DNA of 64,000 bases from assembly GCA_002964805.2 (NCBI GenBank), contig PUDQ02000001.1, positions 9,200,001 to 9,264,000 of the forward strand, given 5' to 3'. A program made the position numbers and the translations under genes. Below, one piece after another: positions 34,365-43,548 of the stretch. Positions within the stretch are counted from its first letter, which is position 1. Each line of letters begins with the position of its first letter. This stretch comes from Trametes villosa (lineage: Eukaryota; Basidiomycota; Agaricomycetes; Polyporales; Polyporaceae). The notes below the pieces were generated by a model, which made no database searches, was not told the origin of the DNA, and saw nothing but the letters and a program-made list of their open reading frames with translations.

Positions 34365-37300
34365 ATGCCCAGCCAATCTCCGCAGCACACCGTGCCAGTA
34401 CTAGTGACCAGGAAGCAGCAAACGCACCTCAGCCAGCAAGGTCAGTTGCCGTTCGCTTCATCTGCGTCATTCACACCGGCCTTTGTTCTGTGCGAGGTGG
34501 CATCACATCCGTCTTCCTGCCCTCCTCACTTCGCTCCAGCACTCGGCATCCCATCTCATCGATCTTGCTGTGGCTGAGCACCGAGCGGGATCGGCTTGAT
34601 ATCGTATTCTCTCCCCTGCTCGCCGATCTGCTTATTGTGTCGTCCTTACGTCTTCACAAGTTAGCCTATCAAGCACTTCGTCTTATTTGAGGCCGGATCC
34701 CTACTTCTCGTTCGACGCTTCTTTCTCCTCTTACGTTCCCACCGCGCTCATACGCTCCCCTCCGCCACATAGGTCCGATGCAGAACATAACGCCCCGTGA
34801 AATGACCCCCTCGCCCTCGTTTCGCGAGAGACAAAGGGCGATCAAGACACAGTCGATGCCCTCCGTACCCTCCGTCGGACAGATCCTCGCAAGCCAGAAC
34901 GGGCAGATGATGTACCCCCAGGCACAGCAGCAGCCCAGCCCGACGACCTCCAACTCCTCCCACCAGTCCCGCCGCACTCCCCCGCCGACCTCGCGCATCT
35001 CGCCAGTGATGGCCAAAGTGGCGTCGCCACCCGAGCGGCAGAGCACGCCCCCGCCTCTCCTGCACTCCCACAGCCAGCCCGTCGTCTCCCAGCTTCCGAA
35101 CCAGCACCACCCGCGCCCGGTGAACCGCGGGCAGCAAGCTGCGCCCTTCCTCGTCCAGTACCAGGCGCAGGCGCAGGAGGACAACTGGGCGATTACAGAG
35201 GAGCTCATGGCCGAGTTCGAGCGGGAGCACGGGCAGTACGGTGCGCACCCTCCCGGCACCGCGGGCGTCGCCTACGCGGGCGGCATAGCGTCGAGCCGGG
35301 TCAAGGCGACGCGGCACGACTCCGTGCCCGCCACCCTCCCCAGCAACGCTCCCGCGAAAGACCCCGCGGTGGAGCGCGTTCGCGCCACGGACCGCGCATC
35401 GCCCAAGGACTCGGATAGCGGGAGCGTAGGGCAGGGGGCGAAGCGCCAGACGCGGGACAAGGAGCGCGAGGCGCAGGGCCCGCGCGACAGCCCGAAGACA
35501 CGCGACCGCTCCGGCACGGTCTCGTCGCAGCATGTCGGCGAGGCGCAGGGGAACGTGCGCACGCCCGAGTACCGCGGCTCGCCGCAGTTCCAGACGCCGA
35601 TGGCCTCGCCGGGCGAGCGCACCGCGGCGTACACGCAGTACGTGCCCGACTCATACCAGGCTCCCCCGCAGGCAAGCACGCAGCCCCCAGCGCGCAAGCC
35701 TGTCCCAAACGTGGGAGCGGCGGAAGCGGCGACCACGCGGTTGACGCCGCCCGCGACGTCGAAGCTCGCGAGCAATCACACGCCCCCGCTGCAGACGATG
35801 GCGACGCGGCCGCCGGATCGCTCGCTGCCCGTGCAGGAAGAACCCGAGGAAGACGTCGGGCATGAGTTCGACCACGACGAGCCGCAGTATGTCGACAGGC
35901 ACCACGGCTCTCCCACCCCTTCCTCCGATTTATACCCCGAGGGCCACACGACACGCTACGATACACGCCACGAACAGCGTGACGACGACGACGACGAAAC
36001 GCTTAACGAAGAAGCCGACGAACACCTGCAGCAGCAGAACAAGAGCAGCGAGGACTCGGAAGCGGGCTTTACGCCCCGCTCGCCCTCCACGAACCTCCCT
36101 GAACGCCCCCGCGATGGCCAGTACGTCGGGCCCACCGGCCAGTACGCGGGCTCGAACGCGCAGTATGGCCAGACTCTCGCAGATAACCAGAAGACTATCC
36201 GACAGAAGCCTCGCGGGGGTTCCGTCGACCAGCTCGGCATGCGGAGCTTCGATCCCGCGATGTTCGAGCGCGAGATCCACGGACTCAGGGGCAGCAACCG
36301 CGACTCGCCCATCAACGGCCAGCGCGAGCGCGCTTCGCAGTCCCCTCAGGTACAGTCGGAGCCTCCGAAGCCCACGCAGCAGCCGCCTCCCCAGCCTCCG
36401 CCTCCCCAGCAGCAGCCCCACGCTCAGTACGACCCGCGCCTCTACTCATTGAACCACATCTTGGACCAGCGACTTGGATATCACTGGAATGGCTCGGTGG
36501 CGGACCATCAATCCGACGACTTGCAGAGCCTGTTCGATGACCCCACCTCCTCCTACCTGCAGACGTTCCTCCGCTCGGCGAGCGCGCGCCCCGGGGCGCC
36601 CGTCCCGCCGACCCCGACGAGCCACACCGCAGCGCCGTCCCCCTCCCCGCTCATATCCGCCACGCCCTCCGACATCGAGCCGCGCCAGATCGGGTCGCCA
36701 TACCCCTACCCGTTCACGCACATCCGCCGCTCGACAATGTCCGGGCCGCTCCCCGCGCCGTCCACGAACTACGACCCGAACAACCCGGCCGTCATCCGCG
36801 AGCAGCTCGCGATGCAGATGCAGATGTACGCGCTCAACAACGGGCTCGCGCAGCCCTCGTCCGAGTCCGCGTTCTCGCCTTCGTCGACACCCTTCCCCGG
36901 CCCCGGCTACAACCCGTGGGCATTCGTGCCTGGGGCTGGCGGCGCGGGGCTCAGCGCGCACATGATCGCTGCGAGCATTCGCTCGAGCCCCAGCCACGAG
37001 CCCGTCGCGCTTCCCCCGGCGCCGATGCGCGGGCGAGGATTGCGGCGGCGGGAGCCTAACGGGCGCCCGTCTCAGCCCGCGCGCCAGGCGCGCCGAGTTG
37101 TGAAGCCCCCACCGCGCGTGGACAGCACGCAGCCGCGCGAGACGAGCCCCGAGATGTCCTCTGGGGAGGAAACGAGCACCGCCGGGGAGGAGCACTACGT
37201 GGACCCCTACCTCCACGAAGTTACCGGGCTGAACGGCAACGGGACCACGAACGGGAACGGCGTGGGCGCATGGGAGGACCACGGTGATGGAGAGGATGAG

Positions 37301-37959
37301 GGCGAGTGGGTCGATGAGGAGGTGGACGGCGAAGAGGAGGATCTGCTCGATCTGGAGTATCACCCGTCGTTCGTCAGCAACCCGCAGAAGCGGCGTCGGC
37401 GGTTCGACACGCGCTGGGATGCGCTTGTACAAGCGGTAAGTACTCCCCATACCCTCACATCGTCCATATTTGACCCGGTACGCAGTTCCAAGCACTGGAC
37501 AGAGAGACGGACTCTACGCTCGTCCTGCTCGCCGCGCCCTCACACTCCACAAAACTCCACGCGCTCACCTCGCGCTCGATCCGGCGCGACCCCGCCCTCG
37601 CGAACTCGCCCGCGCTCTCCAGCGTCCGTCGCGGCTTCTCCGCGCTCGCCTCGCACCGGCACGCCGCACGCAAGGCGCGCCACATGTCCCTCGCCGAGCG
37701 GCTCTCCTCGCGCTCGGACTCCTCCGCGGACGGCTCGCCCGGTGCGAACTCCCCGGGGGAGATGGACCTACGCCGCGCGCTGGAGGCCGCGCTCGGGAGC
37801 CTCGGCGCGCTCTCGGCGATCTACGACCAGCGCGAGGCGCGGTGGCGGGAGGAGATGCGGAAGCAGAACGACGACCGGGAGCGCATCGAGCTGCTCTTGA
37901 GGCAGGCTCTGGGCCCGGTCGCGCTGAACGGCCATGGCGGCGGCACGAACGGGGCGTGA
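34365..37959 (+). CDS. Large disordered Gln/Pro-rich protein, unknown function
   Basis: I place the start at ATG 34365: exon 1 (34365-34440, MPSQSPQHTVPVLVTRKQQT) ends at a GT donor. The 332-nt intron ends at AG 34772, and the join reads on in frame as QQGPMQNITPREM. A downstream start at 34778 is the alternative. Exon 2 is one long frame to about 37435, rich in Gln, Pro, Ser, Arg and Asp, with poly-Asp and poly-Pro/Gln runs (QPPPQPPPPQQQPHAQYD). Motifs that look conserved are VGQILASQNGQMMYP, ITEELMAEFEREHGQYGAHP and EYHPSFVSNPQKRRRRFDTR. After a 50-nt intron the last exon has a helical region (DRETDSTLVLLAAPSHSTKL, then RRALEAALGSLGALSAIYDQ) and stops at 37957-37959. About 1,090 residues. 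The family is not recognised; a nuclear or signalling scaffold is possible but unproven. Confidence 0.72.
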
Positions 37960-38906
37960 AAGGTAGAACGAGCAGTACCATGCGGTGTATGCTACTGTAT
38001 GTTGCGAGGCGCGTTTGGGTTTGCTGTATGTCTGTTATATGTTTATGTAGTTCATGCTTGGATTCTAGTGCTCAGTATCACTCCGTGCGCATGCCTGCCT
38101 CTCTCGCATTCTCGCGCGGTGTGAGGTTGGCTCGGTGGCCTATCAATCCGTCCGCAACACTTATAGTGTAGAGCTAGATCTATCTGAACACACACGCGCA
38201 GGTCGTAGACTCGCGATCGGATGTGGTGCGTGCTCCTGCTCTCCCAGTATGGTCGCGGATTCTGACTACCATCATCGTCACGAGGGCTCGGTTTGCACCC
38301 CACTGTTACTAGGTGAGTCGCCGCTTGCCAAGCTCGCCCGACGACTGCCAGTGGGAACGAAGATAATTTGACATGATATCTTCCTTGCTCATGTCGAGTT
38401 TCTGCCTTAACACAATGGCACCCATACCCTAATATGTCGCTATGCCGCACTGCCAGAACTTGGACTCGCAATCCCCGAAAGCCCAGTGGCCAAATATACG
38501 CCGGCAAATGCCGGGATTTTTGGCGTCTGCGAACCTGAGTGAGCAGAACTTTTTTCCAGACCTCTCCATGCTCATTCAACGCATGACGATGACTGCTATG
38601 CCCTATCTTTCTGCCTCTTCCGTGTGCCGCTGGAAAGTACGGCGATGGACAGCGACCTTCATGTGTAAAACGTAGTGTCGTCGAACGGCCTCGTTGGGAA
38701 GTATTCACTCACCTCGATCGTATTAGACGCCCGCATATAGGGGCGTCGGGCCCCGGCTAGGTATATTTTCCTCGCTGGGCCTCGAGCGCGACCACTAACC
38801 TTTGCTTCCTACTCTCAACCGACGTGAGTGCCGCATCTTTCTACCCCATTACTACGGGATTGCGCGTTCAACTGCAGTAAACCTAGGTACCTCCGGCTGC
38901 TTCGAG
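37960..38906. other. Intergenic, includes possible TATA for the first C2H2 gene
   Basis: About 950 bp without a recognised gene. A TATATTTT-like element at 38762-38768 lies roughly 140 bp before the ATG at 38907. Confidence 0.4.
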
Positions 38907-39369
38907 ATGCGCCACAACACATACTCCTGCTCGTACTGCGACTCGGATTCCGTATACTTCTACACGAAGGAGGAGCTGGAAGAACATGAGGATGACATCC
39001 ACCTTACGTGCCATCAGTGCAACAAGGTCTTCTCCTCTCCGGTGGCTCTGACGCAACACTACGTGCAAAGCCGACAGCATCCATACTGCCGGCGGTGCGA
39101 CAAGCACTTCGACCATTGGTCCCGCCTCTTCCAGCATTATCATGTCACCCACTACTTCTGCGGTCTCTGCAGCAAGGTAGGTTCATTGGAAAAAGACTGC
39201 GCATGCAAGTTACATGAACTGACGCCCCTCGCTTCAGTTTTATCAGAACAGCGTCGGCCTTCACGAGCACCGTCGCCAGAAGCACGCCGACCGATACTGC
39301 CCCACCTGCAAGGGGATGTACAAGGAAGCCGCCGACTATGACGACCATTGCCGCTTCGACAGCCACTAG
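38907..39369 (+). CDS. Short C2H2 zinc-finger protein (5 fingers)
   Basis: Two exons (38907-39176 and 39238-39369) split by a 61-nt intron; both are multiples of three and join in frame. The 133-residue protein is almost entirely fingers: CSYC...HEDDIH, CHQC...HYVQSRQH, CRRC...HYHVTH, CGLC...HRRQKH and CPTC...HCRFDSH. It then stops at TAG 39367-39369. It is a paralog of the neighbour at 40129, aligning finger by finger (shared HYVQS, GLHEHRRQKHA), but ends where that protein continues with three more fingers. It may bind nucleic acid or mediate protein contacts; nothing in the sequence fixes the target. An upstream in-frame ATG at 38802 exists, but alignment with the paralog favours 38907. 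Confidence 0.8.
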
Positions 39370-39979
39370 TCGCACTATTCAGCTTCGTTGTTCTCCGCAG
39401 GGCCCGCTACAGTCAATCCTTCATATCGACTACCATCCCCGCCCCTCCCGCCCCGTGCCCTGGCCCGTGCGTCGCCGCCACCGCCGCCCCATACCAACAG
39501 AAAGTGTGAGTTTGAAACACAGGAAGAAGTTTGCATCCTGTGAACGCGTGAACGTTCGAACGGTGAAGAGACTTCGACGCCGACGCAGGCCAACGTCTTC
39601 GTCCAATCACAGGGCGGCGCATACTGTAAGCTGGCTGAGACACCGGCGCTCGAGCCACTACGCCAAAAGGCAGGATAAATGAGAAGCTGTACTCTCACTA
39701 ACCGCGGTGTATATATGCACTACCGGACTGAGCGTGCTAAGCCGTACCAGGCTTACACATACCACCATTTCGAGCATCGGCATCATCCGTGTCGCAGCCC
39801 TTCAGATTTGCTCCCAGTTTGTGAAGGTGTCCAATTGAGGGATTTTTCAACGTGTATCATGGTGATAAAGTGTTGGGTGTCCTGATAACAACTTCGAGTG
39901 ACGCACTGGAACAAATCGGCTTCGAATGAAACTTCTTCTGCGTCTTGTCCAAAGTAGACGCCCACGGGTAGGGACTACA

Positions 39980-39987
39980 TATATAAT
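39980..39987 (+). promoter_or_regulatory. TATA box of the second C2H2 gene
   Basis: TATATAAT about 149 bp before the ATG at 40129. Confidence 0.5.
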
Positions 39988-40128
39988 GCAGTCTTGGCTT
40001 CATACGCGATCGCTAGCTCTTGCCTCCTGCTGTCACTCAGCGTGAGGACCGACTTTGCTTGGTTTGTGGACCGCACCGCTGATTTATCGTCGATGTAGCT
40101 GCAATTGCCTCTCCTGGACGGCTCCGAT

Positions 40129-41112
40129 ATGCCATTAACCGCCTACTACATCGCGCACGACTGTCGGTTCTGCAACTCCTGGTTCCGCTCAGACTGGGAA
40201 CTGCGGGAGCATGAGGAGGATGCCCATCCTACGTGCCGTTCGTGCAACAAGACCTTCTCCTCCGACTGGGCTTTGATACAGCACTACGTGCAAAGCCCGG
40301 TACACGCATATTGCCAGAGGTGTCGCCGGCACTTCGGCGACTTCTCAGACCTCTACGAGCACTACGAAGACGAGCACCACTACTGCAGCATCTGTAGTTC
40401 CGTACGTCCAGATTTCGACAAGCCCGTTTATTTCATCTGATACTCAAACATATTACTCACCTAGATCTTCGACTTCGAGATTGGCCTCCACGAGCATCGC
40501 CGCCAGAAGCACGCCGAACGATACTGCGTCATGTGCAAGCGCATGTTCCAGAACGCCAACAACCTCGACAGCCACCGCCGCTCGGCCCTCCACCAGGGCA
40601 AGACCGTGCAGTGCCCGATGCAAGGCTGCGGGCGCTCCTTCGTTTCCACCGCCGCGCTCGTCCTCCACTTCGAGTCCGGCGCGTGCGTCTCCCGCCTGAC
40701 GCGCGACGCCGTCAACCGCATCGTCGCGCAGGTCGACCGCTCGAACATCATCACGAACCCCGCGCGCATGATCGCCGGCGCGCCCGGGTCCTCGAGCGCG
40801 GGCTCGACGGTGACCGGGATGTGGGCGACGGAGCGCGCATGGAACGGCGCGCACTACGAGTGCTACCTCTGCCACCGCGCCTTCCGGAGCCTGCCCGCGC
40901 TGAACCAGCACCTCCAGAGCCCTGCGCACGCGGAGAAGCTCTACCGCTGCCCGCAGGGGTGGTACGGGTGCGGCGCGGAGTTCAGCACGCTCAGCGCGTT
41001 CTGCCAGCACGTCGAGGGCGGGAAGTGCGGCGTGCGCCGCTTCCAGGGCGAGTTTAACAGGGTGATGGGGCAGCTGTCGAGCGGCATGAAGCAGCTGACG
41101 GCGGGGCGTTAG
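40129..41112 (+). CDS. C2H2 zinc-finger protein (about 8 finger-like units)
   Basis: Exon 1 40129-40401 and exon 2 40465-41112 join in frame (63-nt intron, GTACGT donor, CTAG acceptor) to give 306 residues. Fingers in order begin CRFC, CRSC, CQRC, CSIC and CVMC, each followed by a normal His pair. Then come a CPMQGC...HFESGAC unit, a linker (SRLTRDAVNRIVAQVDRSN), CYLC...HLQSPAH and a final CPQGWYGC...HVEGGKC unit. The units ending in Cys are C2HC-like. The family is typical of basidiomycete genomes, as I recall; its molecular target is not known to me. It is a tandem paralog of the gene at 38907, with 760 bp between them. ATG 40129 is the first real ATG in frame. Confidence 0.85.
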
Positions 41113-41311
41113 TCCGAGCTTGAAGTGGGAGGAATGGGCGTATGCGGCGTACTTTCGTTTTCGAATATCTGTGGGTCTCGCGACAGTCAGTCTTGTAGGC
41201 TATGCATCCGGTAGTCCAATTGATACACGTGCACGTCAACAGAGCGCTGTGTATAAACAATGCGTTCGTGTTTCTTGACAACAGGTTCGCATTGCCTTTC
41301 ACATGGTTAAT

Positions 41312-41654
41312 TCATGCTCTAGTACTCCATAGGAAGCGCATTGCTTGCTCGGCAGCTATCTCTCGTGCGGCACTGACACTCAACGCGCTCCCTTTTCCGC
41401 GCTGAATGCCATTGACTAGATCAGCGTGGTGAGCAAGACAATTCTGCAGTCCAACTGACGATGCGCACTCACACCATACCGCCGCAGTCCACGTAAGAGC
41501 CCCCGGAGGGCCCATCCGTGTCTCCGTCCACTGGGCCGCTATCCCATTCTTCTGGCAATAGTTGTTCAGCTCCATGCGCCAGTCTAACGTCAACGGGTCA
41601 GTTCGTCGGTTTACTGCTACGAGATACGTGAGCGTGGTACGTACGTTGTGACAT
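41312..41654 (-). CDS. dsRBD-fold mini-protein, tandem copy A
   Basis: Three exons (41654-41645, 41583-41473, 41415-41312; total 225 nt, 74 residues) with consensus splice sites (GTACGT...TTAG and GTGAGT...CTAG). The protein begins MSQHWRMELNNYCQKNG, then QWTETRMGPPGALTWTAAV, WFNGIQRGKGSAL and SAAREIAAEQAMRFL. This follows the double-stranded RNA-binding domain layout alpha-beta-beta-beta-alpha: L-N-x-x-x-Q-K, then Gly-Pro, W-x-A-x-V, N-G, G-x-G and a final A-A-R-x-x-A-A-x-x-A helix. The protein is a single domain with nothing else attached. The basic KKxAK patch of classic dsRBDs is replaced (SVSAAR). It is the leftmost of three tandem copies, all on the minus strand. Confidence 0.8.
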
Positions 41655-41778
41655 CGTGCTCAGTGCGGCGATGGGGCCCGGGGCAGTTTGGCTCGGCCTC
41701 TCCTTTGAGGTGGCAGGATAAGGTTCGGAAGTTCACGGGGCGGTGCGAGTACTGCGAGAGAGTGTTAGAAGCCCTGAA

Positions 41779-41796
41779 GACGCTGTCGCAAGTGGT
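41779..41796 (-). promoter_or_regulatory. Conserved 18-bp box upstream of dsRBD copy A
   Basis: The plus-strand sequence gacgctgtcgcaagtggt lies 125 bp upstream of the start of copy A. The identical 18 bases recur upstream of copies B and C, although the flanks have diverged. It is a likely promoter or leader element, or simply sequence kept since the duplication. Confidence 0.5.
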
Positions 41797-42027
41797 CGAG
41801 TTTCTGATACTGAGAAAGGTGCTACCAGGGGGGGTTCCCAGGTGCTGCGCTGCGCCGGCCGCTATACGTTCAGCACTCTTGGGCTCGACGAAGAGTGCAG
41901 ATATCTTTCGGATGCCTGGCCATAAGCTCTACGCGCGAAAGATCTCCAAGTTGAACACCAATAGCAATGATGGCTCCACCCGCATTGCGCGCCAGACCCA
42001 TCGGTCATCATTAACCTACGGGGGCTA

Positions 42028-42363
42028 CTAGTGACGGTTGAACGTACGCCATGCCTGTTCTGCAGCTAGTTCTCGGGCGGCGCCCATATTCAAAGCGGTC
42101 CCTCTTCCGTACTCAACCCCGTTGACTAGATGGTTGCGTCAGCCTGATACTACCAGCGTGCGGCTGGCATCCCATACTTACAGAACACGCTTGCCGTCCA
42201 CGTAGCAGCAAGCGGAGGGCCTGATCGTGCTTCTGCCCATTGGAGGGCTATCTTATTCTGTTGGCAATAGTTGTTGAGTTCCATGCGCCAGTCTAACGCC
42301 CACAAGTGAGTCGGTGTGCAGTTCACTGAGGGATGCGCGGGTGTGGTACGTACGCTGCGACAT
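42028..42363 (-). CDS. dsRBD-fold mini-protein, tandem copy B
   Basis: Three exons (42363-42354, 42292-42182, 42125-42028; total 219 nt, 72 residues), with the same intron positions and phases as copies A and C. The protein reads MSQHWRMELNNYCQQNK, then LQWAEARSGPPLAATWTASV, FFNGVEYGRGTALNMGAAR and ELAAEQAWRTFNRH, then TAG. It is the best match to the dsRBD outline of the three (NGVEYGRGTA). Synonymous and amino-acid differences from A and C are scattered while frames and splice sites are kept, which points to selection for function. The gene lies about 370 bp from copy A and 310 bp from copy C. Confidence 0.82.
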
Positions 42364-42478
42364 GGTGTTTGCGGTGATGGGGGTGGGAGACCTGCACTTC
42401 TCCTTTAACGTGCTAGGACAAGGTTTACGTTCACGACGCGGCGGGAGTGCTGTGGGAGGAGTGCCATATACCCGGAGA

Positions 42479-42496
42479 GACGCTGTCGCAAGTGGT
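42479..42496 (-). promoter_or_regulatory. Conserved 18-bp box upstream of dsRBD copy B
   Basis: Identical to the boxes of copies A and C; 116 bp upstream of the start codon at 42363. A second shared stretch (gtgctaggacaaggtttacg) lies at about 42409-42428, between box and gene, and is also present in copy C. Confidence 0.5.
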
Positions 42497-42671
42497 TTCA
42501 ATGCTGATGGAAAAGAAGTCACAGTGAGGGCAGGCGTTTCGCTGTTCTGAGTTCTTGAGCTAGACCGCTGGTCGAAAAATGCACATGGGTCCCGCGCGCG
42601 AAGGAAACCGGAGTACAGCACAACCGCGCGCAGCATCGTAATATAGCCCAGCTTGCTTGACGCGCTATCGA

Positions 42672-43021
42672 TTACCGATGCGTGGTCCATAACAACCGCA
42701 AAGCCTGTTCTGCAGCTATCTCTCGGGCAGCACCCAGACTCAGTGCGCTTCCTCGTCCCCACACTGCGCTGTCGTCTGAGATCGCGCCGTCAGCCAGATG
42801 CAACCAGAATCAGACAGCGGTGTAGGACCCCGCATACTCACGATGAACAATCGCGGTCCACGTAGGAGCAACCGAAGGGCCCGCCCGTGTTTTTGTCCAT
42901 TGGACGGTTATGCTGCTCTTTTGACAGTAGGCGTTGAGTTCCATGCGCCAGTCTGACATCGGCGGTGAGTGAGTCGACATTTTGCTACAGGACGTGTGGG
43001 GGCGTACGTACGTTGCGACAT
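42672..43021 (-). CDS. dsRBD-fold mini-protein, tandem copy C
   Basis: Three exons (43021-43012, 42952-42842, 42775-42672; total 225 nt, 74 residues). The protein reads MSQHWRMELNAYCQKSS, then VQWTKTRAGPSVAPTWTAIV, HHDDSAVWGRGSALSLG and AAREIAAEQALRLLWTTHR, then TAA. The loop between strands 2 and 3 differs (HHDDSAVWG in place of the NG turn), while the helix AAREIAAEQAL is as in A and B. Introns are GTACGT...TCAG and GTGAGT...TCAG. It is a single-domain product of unknown partner. Confidence 0.8.
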
Positions 43022-43158
43022 GATGGCGTTCACGCGTGGGGATGAAAGTGGGAGTCAGCCTGGATCCTTTCCTTTTTACGTGCTAGGACAAGGTTTGCGT
43101 TCAGGCCTCAGGGGCGGCGTGAGCACCTGTGTGAGAGATATACCACAACCTCCGAGGA

Positions 43159-43176
43159 GACGCTGTCGCAAGTGGT
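43159..43176 (-). promoter_or_regulatory. Conserved 18-bp box upstream of dsRBD copy C
   Basis: Identical 18 bases to the boxes of A and B; 138 bp upstream of the start at 43021. The gtgctaggacaaggtttgcg stretch follows at about 43080-43099. Confidence 0.5.
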
Positions 43177-43548
43177 CCTGCTTCTGATTCTGCAGGGGGA
43201 GAAGCCAGTGAGAGCAGTCGTGGCATTTCATTATCCCTCTCTCAAGGCATCGAGGGAGTCACTATCAGCGCCATGAATGCTCCTTGACGCTACTCCCACA
43301 GGACGTCAGGACGGAACATGGCTAGGGCAACCCCGCCATGATGCTGCGTCACGTAGCGGGTCACAGTTGCGGGCATACCTCGAGAGCAGAGAGCTCCGAC
43401 TTCTCGGAGCATCGCCTACGAAGCACAGCAACCACGGAAGAGCTGAGATACTGGATACTGCGACGAGCATGAACAACTAAGTACTACATAGACCTGTGCG
43501 CGAAACGGGTGAGTACCAGACGCAACCCCGTATGCGAGCTTACTCACC

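Noticed and set aside
36446..37495. 349-codon open frame on the minus strand
   Set aside because: It lies fully opposite the Gln/Pro-rich exon and reflects GC-rich codon bias; its translation is Arg/Val/Leu-rich with no domain.
40105..40131. Start at 40105 for the second C2H2 gene
   Set aside because: The codon is TTG; ATG 40129 also aligns with the start of the paralog.
41312..43021. Reading the three repeats at 41-43 kb as a CRISPR-like or satellite array
   Set aside because: Each unit splices to an intact protein, divergence respects codons and splice sites, and the organism is a fungus.
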